Below are positions 25,113 to 34,893 of a DNA stretch of 54,873 bases, one piece after another (position 1 is the stretch's first letter; every line of letters begins with the position of its first letter). Position numbers and translations under genes: made by a program. The notes beneath the pieces were generated by a model. That model ran no database searches. It was given only the letters and a program-made list of their open reading frames with translations, and was not told where the DNA came from. Origin of the DNA: Nitrospirota bacterium (GTDB taxonomy: Bacteria; Nitrospirota; Thermodesulfovibrionia; Thermodesulfovibrionales; UBA1546); contig JAPLLK010000048.1 of the NCBI GenBank assembly GCA_026387575.1, forward strand, positions 1 through 54,873. The letters are read 5' to 3'.

Positions 25113-27175
25113 CTTCTTCTCCTCAGAAAATCTCTGGGTTTGCCTGCGCCTTTCGGCATGCCCACAAGCCCATCTTCCTCCATTAGTGCCATAATACGCG
25201 CAGCCCTGTTATAACCTATTTTGAACCGCCTCTGGATTGACGATATGGACACCTCACCCACAGACTCTGCATGTTCCACTGCCTTATGATACATCTCATC
25301 TCTCTCGGCCGAGGGCTCGTTATCCATCGGCTCTTCTATCCGTATATTTTCGAATATGGAATAATCCGGGACTCCCTGTGACATGATAAAATCTGTAACG
25401 GCTTTTATCTCATCTTCTGTGATAAGCGCACCGTGTATGCGTATTATTTTTACCCCCGGAAGCATGAAAAGCATATCGCCCTTACCGAGAAGCTGTTCAG
25501 CGCCCTGCGCATCAAGGATAGTCCTTGAATCTATCCTCGTGGTAACCTGGAACGAGATCCTTGCCGGGAAATTAGCCTTAATGACGCCTGTGATAACATC
25601 AACCGACGGCCTCTGTGTTGCAAGGACAAGATGTATGCCTGATGCTCGCGCCATCTGTGCAAGCCTTGCTATGGCATCCTCAACTTCATTTGCAGAGGCA
25701 AACATCAGGTCTGCAAGCTCATCTATAAAGATAACAATATAAGGCAGCCGCTCCTCCTCTGAAACCACTTTATTGTAGTTCTCTATGTTCTTCGTGCTTT
25801 TTTGAGCAAGCAGTCTGTATCTATTCTCCATCTCAAAAACCATCTTACGCAGCGCCTCTGCCGCCTCTTTCGGATTTGTTATGACAGGCGAGATAAGATG
25901 CGGAATCCCTTCGTAAGCGGAAAGTTCAAGAAGTTTAGGGTCTATCATCAGCATCTTAACCTCTTTCGGTGACGCCTTGTAAAGAATGCTCATCACCATA
26001 GAGTTTATTGATACGCTCTTGCCAGAGCCTGTGGCTCCTGCAACAAGAAGATGCGGCATCTTCGCAAGGTCAGCAACAACAGGGACGCCGAATATGTCTT
26101 TACCTAGCGCCAGCGTGAGTTTTGAATGGTTTTTCTTAAAGCTGTCCGAAGATATAATTTCTCTCAGGGATACTGTATCGCGCAGCCTGTTCGGCACTTC
26201 AATCCCGATGGCTGACTTGCCGGAAATCGTAGATACCCTTACTCCTGGAGCCTTAAGCGCAAGCGCAAGGTCATCAGAAAGTGAAACAACCCTGTTTATT
26301 TTTACTCCCGGCGCGGGTTCAAACTCATACATTGTCACAACAGGCCCTGCCTGCACCTGTGTTACTTTTCCCTCCACATCAAAATCAGAAAGTTTCTGTA
26401 CAAGCAGAGAAGAACTTGTCAGAAGTTCATCCTTTGACGGCCTTATCCCTGAGTCATATACATTAAGCAGATCTAAAGAAGGCAGCGTATAGTCTCCTGC
26501 CCTGCGTGGAATTGTATTTATCGGTTTTAATAAAGGCGCCTCCTGTCCAAACTGTCGTGCAGATTCTGTCAGAAAAGGCTCCAGAGATTCTACGCCTTGA
26601 ATAATGTTCTCTTCAATCAACGGCTCAGATACCTGTTCTTCTTCAATTGCCTCATTCTTCCTGCCTCTCAATGCAAGCGATACCAATGATACAGGGCTGA
26701 GAAGCACTATAGAAGACAGGAACACTGCCAGCGAAAAGATATACGCTCCAGGTATTGATAAAAGATTTCTTATAAAATCCGCGATGAACAGGCCTGTGAT
26801 TCCTCCCGGATTACTCTCAACCTTAAGATTAAATGTTGATGACATCAGAGACAAAAGCATGGCAGAAGAAAGAACAAAAAGCAGTGAGCCGATCAAATGT
26901 ATCCTGTGGGCTTCTTTTCTGAGCAGTCTCTTAACGCCGTATACAACTATAAACAGCGGAATAGCAAAGGCTGATATACCTATAATCATCAGCAAAGCAT
27001 CTGACATATAAGCTCCTGCTATGCCGCCGTAGTTCTTTGTGGAAGAGTTAGTAAACGTGAAAAGAGAAGGGTCCCATTTTTTGTGGGTTACAAGGCTCAG
27101 TCCGATGTAAATACCGCCTAAGATTGAGACAATACCAAGGACCTCGTCTTTAACCCTTTTTATCCTTTCAGCCAT
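25109..27175 (-). CDS. ftsK: DNA translocase FtsK/SpoIIIE
   Basis: FtsK pumps chromosomal DNA through the closing septum and helps resolve dimers. The 688-residue protein has four N-terminal membrane helices (to about 170) and a short linker rather than the long one of E. coli. An alpha/beta motor domain follows, with FEPAPGVKINRV, Walker A LLVAGATGSGKSVS, Walker B YIVIFIDELADLM and ATQRPSVDVITG. The C-terminal gamma winged helix (RRFKIGYNRAARIM) reads polar DNA signals. The start overlaps the uppP stop by 16 bases. Confidence 0.96.
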   Translation of the reverse strand: MAERIKRVKDEVLGIVSILGGIYIGLSLVTHKKWDPSLFTFTNSSTKNYGGIAGAYMSDALLMIIGISAFAIPLFIVVYGVKRLLRKEAHRIHLIGSLLFVLSSAMLLSLMSSTFNLKVESNPGGITGLFIADFIRNLLSIPGAYIFSLAVFLSSIVLLSPVSLVSLALRGRKNEAIEEEQVSEPLIEENIIQGVESLEPFLTESARQFGQEAPLLKPINTIPRRAGDYTLPSLDLLNVYDSGIRPSKDELLTSSSLLVQKLSDFDVEGKVTQVQAGPVVTMYEFEPAPGVKINRVVSLSDDLALALKAPGVRVSTISGKSAIGIEVPNRLRDTVSLREIISSDSFKKNHSKLTLALGKDIFGVPVVADLAKMPHLLVAGATGSGKSVSINSMVMSILYKASPKEVKMLMIDPKLLELSAYEGIPHLISPVITNPKEAAEALRKMVFEMENRYRLLAQKSTKNIENYNKVVSEEERLPYIVIFIDELADLMFASANEVEDAIARLAQMARASGIHLVLATQRPSVDVITGVIKANFPARISFQVTTRIDSRTILDAQGAEQLLGKGDMLFMLPGVKIIRIHGALITEDEIKAVTDFIMSQGVPDYSIFENIRIEEPMDNEPSAERDEMYHKAVEHAESVGEVSISSIQRRFKIGYNRAARIMALMEEDGLVGMPKGAGKPRDFLRRRR

Positions 27176-27927
27176 ATCCCTCCAATGATTATAACTGCAA
27201 GAACAAACCTATAATACACAAAAACATTCAGGGGATGCTTCCTTAAAAAATACAGGAGAAATTTTATTGCGATAAAGCCTGTTACACCGGAAGCAATAAA
27301 TCCTGTCATAAAAAGGTTAAGGTCATAGTTTCCTGCATTGAAGATTAATTTTCTTCCCTCAAGAAGCGCTGCTCCAAAGATAACAGGCGTTGAGAGAAGA
27401 AACGAAAAACGCGCTGACGCTTCTCTTTCAAGACCCCTGAAAAGACCTGCTGAGATCGTAATTCCTGAGCGGGATACCCCGGGGATGAGGGCTACTGCCT
27501 GGGAAACTCCTATTATTACCGCATCAGAGAATGTCATGCCTTTGATTTCCTTTCCTCTTTTCCATCTCTCAGAAATCAGCATCACTATCCCGAACAATAC
27601 AAGAGTGAATACTATAATCAAAGGGCTTCTAAGCGTTGTTTCTACTGCATCTTTAAACAGAATTCCCGCCATGCCGGCGGGCAGAGTTGCCGCAACAAAA
27701 AGCGCAAGCAGTTTTCTGTTATTGAGAAGCATCTCAACCCAGTCTTTCCAGAAACAGATTATGAGGGCTAACAGTGTCCCTGCATGAAGGGCTACATCAA
27801 ACGTAAGCGAATCAATATTGCCTTTCCATCCGAAGAACCATGGGAATAATATCAGATGCGCTGTGCTGCTTACAGGCAGAAATTCCGTGAATCCCTGAAC
27901 AATCCCAAGAATTATAGACTCTAACAT
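27160..27927 (-). CDS. uppP: Undecaprenyl-diphosphatase
   Basis: UppP (BacA) dephosphorylates undecaprenyl pyrophosphate to recycle the lipid carrier of cell-wall synthesis. Family motifs are IVQGFTEFLPVSSTAHLIL and ALIPGVSRSGITISAGL, with six to eight membrane helices in 255 residues. It is first in the uppP-ftsK-lolA-TPR operon. Confidence 0.95.
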   Translation of the reverse strand: MLESIILGIVQGFTEFLPVSSTAHLILFPWFFGWKGNIDSLTFDVALHAGTLLALIICFWKDWVEMLLNNRKLLALFVAATLPAGMAGILFKDAVETTLRSPLIIVFTLVLFGIVMLISERWKRGKEIKGMTFSDAVIIGVSQAVALIPGVSRSGITISAGLFRGLEREASARFSFLLSTPVIFGAALLEGRKLIFNAGNYDLNLFMTGFIASGVTGFIAIKFLLYFLRKHPLNVFVYYRFVLAVIIIGGIWLKG

Positions 27928-27959
27928 TGTGTGTAATTATAACAGATTCAGGATGAAAC

Positions 27960-28382
27960 CTACCTCCGGAATAAACCGTGACACCTAACACACATATTGA
28001 GAAGCTTGTTGACCTGCCTCTGGACAGCCTTCATGTTTTTCTTCTTGGATGCATCAACAAGGATTTCCACCTCCTGGTGAAACCTGTTATACATCCTTAC
28101 AAATACCTTAAACAGGCTCTGGTTTTTAGGAAGAATTATTTTTTCTCTCTCTTTTACAGCGTGTTCCACCTGCTCTCTTACTTTATGAACATCCTCAAAT
28201 GCCGGTGCAATTCTTTCTAGCTGATTCAATACAACCGCATCAATTGTTATTTTAAAGGCTTTATCAAGGGCAATCATCTCTTTCAGAATCAGGTTTTGCG
28301 ATTCTTGTTTATCGGCTCCGTATGCAATACCTGTTTAAAAAACAGCCGCAAGTACAATAATAAAAGATAGCCTTTTTATCAT
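27960..28382 (-). pseudogene. Cytochrome c'-like gene with a stop codon in its signal peptide
   Basis: The track ORF (27960-28277) lacks an export signal, yet it ends in a heme-binding CVRCH at the C-terminus, as in cytochrome c'/c556 four-helix proteins. Reading upstream in the same frame gives an ATG at 28382 with a GGGAGGG site and the signal MIKRLSFIIVLAAVF, then TAA (28337-28335), then TGIAYGADKQES, a normal signal cleavage region. One base change restores a 140-residue secreted cytochrome. An internal start would make a cytoplasmic product that cannot receive heme. Confidence 0.8.
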
Positions 28383-28418
28383 ACCCTCCCTGCCTTTTCA
28401 GAAATCATTAGTTTATTT

Positions 28419-30074
28419 TTATACCTCAAATATTATCGGCATTATCATAGGGCTTCTTTCCATTGTGTTCCTAAGATACTTTTTGAGTGCGTTTCTAATC
28501 TTGGCTTTAACAAGAGAGGAATCTGACATTATCTCCCTGTCAAGTTCTCTCAGCGTATCAGAGACAAGGCTGTTAACATTATTGAGGAGCTCAGGCGACG
28601 CATCTTCAAATACAAAACCCCTTGTTATTATGTCAGGACCGGAGACAACCCTGCCTGTGAGTTTCTCAACCGCAATTATCACAAGCACAATACCGTCATA
28701 CGCAAGCCTCCGCCTGTCGCGAAGAACCATGCCTTCGACATCTCCAACTCCTTTACCGTCAATAAATACCCTGCCTGAATTCACCCTGCCGTTTTTAGCA
28801 GCGCCTGTATCTGCAATCTCAAGCGCCTCGCCGTTTCCAAGAATAAATATATTTTCTTTAGGGATGCCGATTTTTTCAGCAAGGCGTGAGTGATATACAA
28901 GGTGCCTGTACTCGCCGTGAACGGGTATGAAGTATTTTGGTTTCACCAGATTGAGCATGAGCTTGAGTTCTTCCTTTGACGCATGTCCTGATACATGAAC
29001 CTCAGAAACCTTTTCATATATGACATTTGCGCCTCTCTTGAAGAGATGATTTATAATCCTTCCGATTGAACGCTCATTTCCCGGAATCATCTTTGCTGAA
29101 AGTATTACTGTATCTCCATGCTTGGCTTTTATATTTTTATGCTCATCGGTAGCTATCCTTGAGAGTACGCTCATCGGTTCGCCCTGACTGCCAGTTGTTA
29201 TAATCACTACCTCTCTGTCTTCAAGCTTTTTTAAATCCTCGAGCCTGAGCCATGTCTCTCTCGGTATCTGGAGATAGCCAAGGTCAAGGGCAATCTGCGC
29301 ATTTGAGACAATACTCCTGCCACAGAGAATTACTTTTCTGCCAAACTTTACTGCAACGTCAATCGCCTGCTGAATCCTGTGTATGTTTGAGGCAAAAGTC
29401 GCAATTATTATCCTCCCCTGCGTTTTTGAGAAGATGTCCTCAAATGCACGACTTACTTCTTTCTCGGAAAATGTAAATCCGCCTTTTTCAGCATTCGTGC
29501 TGTCTGAAAGTAGCACGAGGGTGCCTTTCTCTCCATATTCGGAAAATTTGTGGAAGTCCATTAATTGCCCGTCAACAGGCGTCGGGTCAAGTTTGAAATC
29601 TCCTGTATGAACAACCTTCCCAAGCGGCGTATCTATCCCCAATCCCACACCGTCAACAATGCTGTGGGTCACGCGCACAAACTCTATTGAAAACACTCCG
29701 AGGTTCACCACATCCCTCGGCTTTACAGAAATGAGTGTGGCATTTTCAAGAGAATGTTCCTTCAGTTTCTCTTTAACAAGTCCGAGTGTAAGCGGAGTGC
29801 CGTAGATAGGGACATCTATCTCTTTTAAAAGAAAGGGGAGCGCGCCTGTGTGGTCTTCATGACCGTGGGTAATCACAACGCCTTTTATCTTGTCCTTATT
29901 TTCGATGAGGTAAGAAAAATCCGGGATAACAAAATCAACCCCGAGCATGTCTTCTTCGGGAAACATCAGACCTGCATCTATGACAATCAGGTCGTCTCCG
30001 TATCCTATTGCGGTCATGTTAAGGCCTATCTCCTCAACCCCGCCGAGAGGGATAATAGAGAGAACTTTTTCCAT
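28419..30074 (-). CDS. rnj: Ribonuclease J
   Basis: RNase J is a metallo-beta-lactamase/beta-CASP nuclease with 5' exo- and endonuclease activity in mRNA decay and rRNA maturation. The 551-residue protein shows GGVEEIGLNM, the zinc motif THGHEDHTGALP, FVRVTHSIVDG, VHTGDFKLD, the beta-CASP strand GSQGEPMSVLSRI, and the C-terminal HVSGHASKEEL and IPVHGEYRHL. It is complete. Confidence 0.95.
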   Translation of the reverse strand: MEKVLSIIPLGGVEEIGLNMTAIGYGDDLIVIDAGLMFPEEDMLGVDFVIPDFSYLIENKDKIKGVVITHGHEDHTGALPFLLKEIDVPIYGTPLTLGLVKEKLKEHSLENATLISVKPRDVVNLGVFSIEFVRVTHSIVDGVGLGIDTPLGKVVHTGDFKLDPTPVDGQLMDFHKFSEYGEKGTLVLLSDSTNAEKGGFTFSEKEVSRAFEDIFSKTQGRIIIATFASNIHRIQQAIDVAVKFGRKVILCGRSIVSNAQIALDLGYLQIPRETWLRLEDLKKLEDREVVIITTGSQGEPMSVLSRIATDEHKNIKAKHGDTVILSAKMIPGNERSIGRIINHLFKRGANVIYEKVSEVHVSGHASKEELKLMLNLVKPKYFIPVHGEYRHLVYHSRLAEKIGIPKENIFILGNGEALEIADTGAAKNGRVNSGRVFIDGKGVGDVEGMVLRDRRRLAYDGIVLVIIAVEKLTGRVVSGPDIITRGFVFEDASPELLNNVNSLVSDTLRELDREIMSDSSLVKAKIRNALKKYLRNTMERSPMIMPIIFEV

Positions 30075-30139
30075 TGGAAGATTATAGCAGATTATCAGTA
30101 TTTATAGGGGCGAATGCCATATCGGCAATAACCAATAGC

Positions 30140-31591
30140 TTATCCTTTTATCACTCCCAGCGGCCTTAGCCTCGCAACCTTTTTTGATATTCCTGCTTTA
30201 TGGACAACATCTACGACATCTGAAACATCTTTATACGCCTCTGACATTTCCTCGGCGAGTGTCTCTCTTCCTGCAGAGCGGACTATTATGCCTTTGTCTT
30301 CCATTTCACGCCATATAGCCCGTCCTTTTGCCTTCTTTATTGCCTGATGCCTTGACATCATCCTTCCTGCACCGTGGCAGGTTGAGCCGAATGTTTCGCT
30401 CATTGCCTTCTCTGTTCCCACAAGTACAAACGATGCCCTTCCCATATCGCCGGGTATCAAGACAGGCTGTCCTATCTTCCTATAGGCACCGGGCAAGTCC
30501 GGATGACCCGGCGGGAATGCACGCGTACTGCCCTTTCTATGGACTATCAGTTTTTTCTTCCTGCCATTTACAATATGCTCTTCAACCTTTGCAATATTAT
30601 GCGCAACGTCATATATCAGACTCATTCCGAGTTCTCGTGGTGTTGTCCTGAAAAAATCCATGAACGCTTCTCTTGTCCAGTGCATTATGCACTGCCTGTT
30701 CGCCCACGCATAATTTGCAGCAGCCCTCATCGCAGAAAGATAGTCCTGTGCCTCAGAACTTTTATACGGAGCGCAGGCAAGTTCCCTGTCGGGAAGTTCA
30801 ATATTATATTTGCTGACAGCCCTCTCCATCACTTCAAGGAAGTCGGTGCATACCTGATGCCCGAACCCGCGCGAGCCTGTATGTATCATCACAGTAACCT
30901 GTCCTTCAAACAGACCGATTGCATCGGCAGATTTTTCATCGTATATCTCATCAACATACTGTATCTCAAGAAAATGATTTCCGGAACCGAGAGTCCCCTG
31001 CTGCGCCCTTCCTCTTTCATACGCCTTTTTGCTTATGAGGTCAGGGTCTGCGCCGGCAATGCACCCTCCTGACTCAATCCTTTCAAGGTCTGACATCTCT
31101 CCGTATCCCTCTTCCACAGCCCAGCGGGCGCCATTCAGCATCAATCTTCTTTCGCTCTCAGACGTAAGCCGTATCTTGCCCTTTGAACCGACTCCGGAAG
31201 GGATTTCATTATAAAGTATTCCGACAAGGTCTTTTAATTTCGGCGTAACATCGTTCTTCATCAGGTTGGTTCTTAAAAGACGCACACCGCAATTTATATC
31301 GTAGCCCACACCGCCGGGCGAGACTACCCCTTCATCTAAGTCAAATGCCGCCACCCCGCCGATTGCAAACCCGTAACCTGAATGAATGTCCGGCATTGCC
31401 ATAGAAGCCCCAACAATACCCGGCAGTGTTGCAACATTTGCAACCTGATCAACAGACTGGGATTCAAGCGCCTTCTCAAGAACCTCATCCACATAAATTA
31501 TCCCCTTAACCCTCATTCCGGGCTTGTAATCAGAGGGGACTTCTATCCTTGTGTCATCAATCCTTTTAAGTTTTTCAGAAAGCATTCTCAC
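30140..31591 (-). CDS. rtcB: tRNA-splicing/RNA ligase RtcB
   Basis: RtcB joins 2',3'-cyclic phosphate (or 3'-phosphate) and 5'-OH RNA ends using GTP and Mn2+. The 483-residue protein has the metal site GGVGYDINCGVRL, LGSGNHFLEIQYVDEI, HTGSRGFGHQVC, MHWTREAF, and the guanylylated histidine in STCHGAGRMMSR. Archease lies 25 bases upstream in the same direction, a frequent and functional pairing. Its role here is probably RNA repair, but is not shown. Confidence 0.96.
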   Translation of the reverse strand: MRMLSEKLKRIDDTRIEVPSDYKPGMRVKGIIYVDEVLEKALESQSVDQVANVATLPGIVGASMAMPDIHSGYGFAIGGVAAFDLDEGVVSPGGVGYDINCGVRLLRTNLMKNDVTPKLKDLVGILYNEIPSGVGSKGKIRLTSESERRLMLNGARWAVEEGYGEMSDLERIESGGCIAGADPDLISKKAYERGRAQQGTLGSGNHFLEIQYVDEIYDEKSADAIGLFEGQVTVMIHTGSRGFGHQVCTDFLEVMERAVSKYNIELPDRELACAPYKSSEAQDYLSAMRAAANYAWANRQCIMHWTREAFMDFFRTTPRELGMSLIYDVAHNIAKVEEHIVNGRKKKLIVHRKGSTRAFPPGHPDLPGAYRKIGQPVLIPGDMGRASFVLVGTEKAMSETFGSTCHGAGRMMSRHQAIKKAKGRAIWREMEDKGIIVRSAGRETLAEEMSEAYKDVSDVVDVVHKAGISKKVARLRPLGVIKG

Positions 31592-31616
31592 CTATTATTA
31601 TCATTGCAAATTCCCG

Positions 31617-32033
31617 TCAGATATCAAAAATAATATCCGCCTCCCATCCATCTCTTGCTTTCTCTACCTTCAGTCTATGATATGTGGCTGCCTTTAGCAA
31701 TAATTTTCTCCCATGCCTTTCAGTATCAAATTCCTCTCCTTTGACATTTGCCTTCAACTTTCTATCACTCATCTCCAATATAACAATATCCTTCCCGATA
31801 AAATTATATGCGTCAAAATGAAATATGAGTTCATTCAGCCATGAAACAAGAAGTCCTTCAAGGGAATTGCTCTCTACAGAAATGCTGATGTCTTTTTCTC
31901 CCTTCACGCCTTCGAGGTCAGTTATCAGGCTGTACATTCCAATGGCAGAATTCTTAAAAACCTCTTCAATGCTTCCGCCAAAAGCCTTTATGCCGACATC
32001 GCCTGAAATGTCTATTATCTCAAATTGCTTCAT
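31617..32033 (-). CDS. Archease, RtcB activator
   Basis: Archease promotes RtcB guanylylation and turnover. The 138-residue protein follows the family pattern: GDVGIKAFGGSIEEVFKNSA near the start with the metal-binding Asp, the VSWLNELIFHFD stretch, and VKAATYHRLKV-like LLKAATYHRLKVEK, ending in a strand with Asp (ADIIFDI). It is first in the archease-rtcB pair. Confidence 0.9.
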   Translation of the reverse strand: MKQFEIIDISGDVGIKAFGGSIEEVFKNSAIGMYSLITDLEGVKGEKDISISVESNSLEGLLVSWLNELIFHFDAYNFIGKDIVILEMSDRKLKANVKGEEFDTERHGRKLLLKAATYHRLKVEKARDGWEADIIFDI

Positions 32034-32041
32034 AATTGTTT

Positions 32042-32221
32042 TTATTCTATCATATTATGCCTGCATGCCTGCAATTTTTTAATAAAAAAACTTTTTTTAA
32101 ACTCCCGCCCTTTCCACGGCATATAGATGGCAGGATATATAACCAGCGCCAGAATTGTTGAAGTGATAACCCCACCTACCGATAGGGGTAGGTCCTTATC
32201 GGATGGCTGATAGCCCCCGCT
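32042..32221 (-). pseudogene. Remnant of a CusA/CzcA-type RND metal efflux pump
   Basis: In one minus-strand frame about 60 codons end at a stop at 32042. They contain DKDLPLSVGGVITSTILAL and VIYPAIYMPW, which is the last membrane segment of heavy-metal RND transporters. No start codon or upstream part of the pump exists in the window. It is a stump of a lost gene between ntrC and archease. Confidence 0.65.
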
Positions 32222-32302
32222 GAGTTTACTCGTTCACAATAAATCCTTATCAATTTTCATTTTCAAAACTGCGGCTTTATAGGGGAAAAACAGAAGCGGA
32301 AA

Positions 32303-33703
32303 CTACTTAATCTTATACTCTTTAATCTTTGTCCTCAGTGTATTCCTATTTATCCCAAGGGTTTTTGCTGCCTTGAGCTGATTGCCCTTTGTCTCCTTAA
32401 GGACAATGCTTATCACAGCCTTTTCAACTTCGGACATTACAGTTGTGTGCAGGTTCGCTGTCTCAAGTTGTGTCATGTCTTTCAGATATTTCTTTAATTT
32501 ATCCTCAAGGAATTCCTTTATTGAATAAGAGTTCCCTTCCTCAACGTGGAGGTCGCGCTTTTCTATTGTTGTACCGTTTGACAGGATACAGGCGCTTTTT
32601 ATTGTGTTCTCAAGCTCTCTGACATTGCCCGGCCAGTCATACTTGGCTATGAAATCTTTTGCCTCTTTTGAGAGTTCTTTCTGCCCTGTATTGAATTTTT
32701 TCTGCGCCTCTTTGAGGAAATGCTTTGCGAGTATGAGTATATCTTCCCGGCGGTCTCTTAATGAAGGCAGTTTAATCTGCACAACATTAAATCTATAATA
32801 AAGGTCTTCCCTGAATAACCCCTTGCTCACAGCATCTTTCAGGTTTTTGTTTGTCGCGCCTATTATCCTTACATCTGCCTTTGTCACCTTGTTGCTCCCA
32901 AGAGGACTTAATTCATTGTCCTGCAAAAACCTCAGAAGTTTTGCCTGAAGGTTCATGTCAAGTTCCGATATCTCGTCAAGGAATAATGTGCCTCCGCTTG
33001 CTGATTCTATCTTTCCGATGCGTTTGTCTTTTGCCCCTGTGAATGCGCCTTTCTCCCATCCGAAAAGCTCTGCCTCAATGAGGTCTTTTGGCATTGATGC
33101 GCAGTTTATTGCAATGAAGGGGCCGGAACTTCTTTTGCTGTTATGGTGTATTGCCCTTGCAACAAGCTCTTTGCCTGTTCCGCTTTCGCCTGTGATGAGA
33201 ACTGTGATATCCTTTGTTGCAACCCTTCCTATTTCTTTGAATACCTTAAGTATTTTTTCACTCCTTCCCACTATCTCAGGCGCTTCTGCCTCTGTCTCCT
33301 TGAACTTTTTGAGTTCTTCCCTCAAAGCCATATCCTTAAATGCCTTTTCAACGACTATCTTGAGTTCCTCAATATCAAAGGGCTTTTCAATATAGTCATA
33401 AGCGCCTTCTTTCATCGCATCGATTGTGCTTTCCATTCTCCCGTGAGCTGTTATCATTATCACTGTTGCCTCGGGATTTGATGATTTAATTTCGCGAAGC
33501 CCGTCAATGCCGTTTCCATCAGGCAGGATAAGGTCAAGCAGTATGACCTGCGGCTCGTCTTTTACGGCTTTCATGCCTGAAGTGAGTTTTGTGTGCGAGA
33601 CGATCTTATAGCCCTGCGGTTCAAGAGCCTTTTCTATGACCCACGCTATGCTTTCATCATCGTCAATTATCAGAACTTCTTTGTTCATTGAATTATTTGC
33701 CAA
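32303..33703 (-). CDS. NtrC-family sigma54-dependent response regulator
   Basis: The receiver domain (1-125) has the acidic pocket IIDDDES and phosphoacceptor Asp57 in VILLDLILPDG. The AAA+ domain (about 145-380) has Walker A GESGTGKELVA, the sigma54-contacting GAFTGA loop and the LFLDEIS Walker B. The C-terminal Fis-type helix-turn-helix is AAKTLGINRNTLRTKI. Such proteins bind upstream enhancers and remodel sigma54 polymerase. The histidine kinase just upstream is its likely partner. Targets are unknown; nitrogen control is only one option. Confidence 0.93.
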   Translation of the reverse strand: MANNSMNKEVLIIDDDESIAWVIEKALEPQGYKIVSHTKLTSGMKAVKDEPQVILLDLILPDGNGIDGLREIKSSNPEATVIMITAHGRMESTIDAMKEGAYDYIEKPFDIEELKIVVEKAFKDMALREELKKFKETEAEAPEIVGRSEKILKVFKEIGRVATKDITVLITGESGTGKELVARAIHHNSKRSSGPFIAINCASMPKDLIEAELFGWEKGAFTGAKDKRIGKIESASGGTLFLDEISELDMNLQAKLLRFLQDNELSPLGSNKVTKADVRIIGATNKNLKDAVSKGLFREDLYYRFNVVQIKLPSLRDRREDILILAKHFLKEAQKKFNTGQKELSKEAKDFIAKYDWPGNVRELENTIKSACILSNGTTIEKRDLHVEEGNSYSIKEFLEDKLKKYLKDMTQLETANLHTTVMSEVEKAVISIVLKETKGNQLKAAKTLGINRNTLRTKIKEYKIK

Positions 33704-33708
33704 GCGCG

Positions 33709-33836
33709 CATGATATGGTATTTAAGCGGATTTTTTGCCGATATTCCAAAAAAATATTCTGAGAATAAAGAGGCAAAAACCTCGGAGTCCCGATTTTATC
33801 GGGACGCGAATGAGCGAAAATATTATATCATGTGCG
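33709..33836 (-). repeat. Palindromic interspersed repeat, copy A, between ntrB and ntrC
   Basis: The core is shared, in inverted orientation, with copy B at 34894-35053: CCCGATAAAATCGGGA, GAGGTTTTTGCCTCTTTATT, AATATCGGCAAAAAATC. The outer ends GCGCATGATATGGTATTT and GCACATGATATAATATTT (read inward on each strand) are complementary to each other apart from G/A differences, but are unlike the outer ends of copy B. Confidence 0.75.
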
Positions 33837-33840
33837 TTTC

Positions 33841-34875
33841 TTACTCCCCCTCAAAAGGTATATAAATATTAAATGCAGCCCCTTTTCCTTCATGGCTTTC
33901 AACCTTAATGAATCCCTTGTGGTCCAGAATAATTTTTTTTGATAGGGCCAGCCCTATGCCTGTTCCGTGCTTCTTCTTAGTATAAAACGGAAGAAATATT
34001 TTTGGAATATCCTCGGAAGGAATTCCCTCGCCTGTATCCTTTACGGAAGTGACAGCCCAGCGTTTTGGTTTGCCCTTCTGCCGCACATATTCCCTTGATA
34101 CACCTGTCAGGACTGTCAGGCTTCCTCCTTTTTTCATCGCCTCTATGGCATTTTTGATTATATTCAGAAATACCTGAAGCAGTTTCCCTTCATCTCCCAT
34201 AACTCTCGGAAGGCTCAGGTCATACGTCTTCTGCAAGATGATGCCCTTGTCTTTCATTGGAATGTCCATGATAGATAATGCTTTTTCCAAAACTTCATGG
34301 ACATTAAGCGAGTGGAATGACGGTTTTTTACAAATTGTCAGATAATTCTGCAGTACTGAATTCAATCTGTCCGTCTCTTTGATTATAAGAGTCACATATT
34401 CGCCGATGCCTTCGGTCTGTGTCTTTTCACGCAGGAGCTGCGCTGCTCCTTTTATGCCTCCAAGAGGGTTTTTAATCTCATGGGCTAAAGCGCCGAGGAG
34501 GTATATCAGGGAATCAAACTGATAGTCCTCTCTCTCAGCAATGGCGATGTTTTCCTTAAGTGAAAGGACAGCGCCCTGAGTTTCTCCCTGAACAAAAAAC
34601 GGCGAGATGTTAAAGTCAGCGTTTATCATTTTGCCAATATTTATATTTACCCCCCTACCGCTGAAAGAACGTTCTTCAGATATGGACTTTCTTATCAATC
34701 CTGCCATGGTTTTTTCTTCCGGAAATAATTCTTTGAACTTTTTCCCTTTTACTTCTTTCAGGCTTTTCCCCAAAAGCTCCTCGCCGGTTCTGTTCACAAA
34801 TTTTATCACAGCCTTTCTGTCAAACAGAACAATGGCGTCCTCAATGCTGTTTATTAGCGCCTCAAATGAAAACAT
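33841..34875 (-). CDS. NtrB-like PAS-domain sensor histidine kinase
   Basis: A PAS domain (about 5-110: LINSIEDAIVLFDRKAVI, FVNRTGEELLG) precedes the phospho-acceptor box ALAHEIKNPLGGIKGAA (His about 135) and the HATPase domain with LNIIKNAIEAM (N box), VKDTGEGIP (G1) and HGTGIGLALSKKI (G2). There is no membrane segment, so the sensor is cytoplasmic, as in NtrB. It precedes the NtrC-type regulator, but copies A and B of a palindromic repeat bracket it, putting 137 bases between the two genes. Confidence 0.92.
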   Translation of the reverse strand: MFSFEALINSIEDAIVLFDRKAVIKFVNRTGEELLGKSLKEVKGKKFKELFPEEKTMAGLIRKSISEERSFSGRGVNINIGKMINADFNISPFFVQGETQGAVLSLKENIAIAEREDYQFDSLIYLLGALAHEIKNPLGGIKGAAQLLREKTQTEGIGEYVTLIIKETDRLNSVLQNYLTICKKPSFHSLNVHEVLEKALSIMDIPMKDKGIILQKTYDLSLPRVMGDEGKLLQVFLNIIKNAIEAMKKGGSLTVLTGVSREYVRQKGKPKRWAVTSVKDTGEGIPSEDIPKIFLPFYTKKKHGTGIGLALSKKIILDHKGFIKVESHEGKGAAFNIYIPFEGE

Positions 34876-34893
34876 ATAAAATATATATAGTAA

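Noticed and set aside
32101-32302. Possible regulatory RNA between ntrC and archease
   Set aside because: The CCTACC/GGTAGG hairpin lies inside the CusA remnant coding frame, so no separate RNA is needed to explain it.
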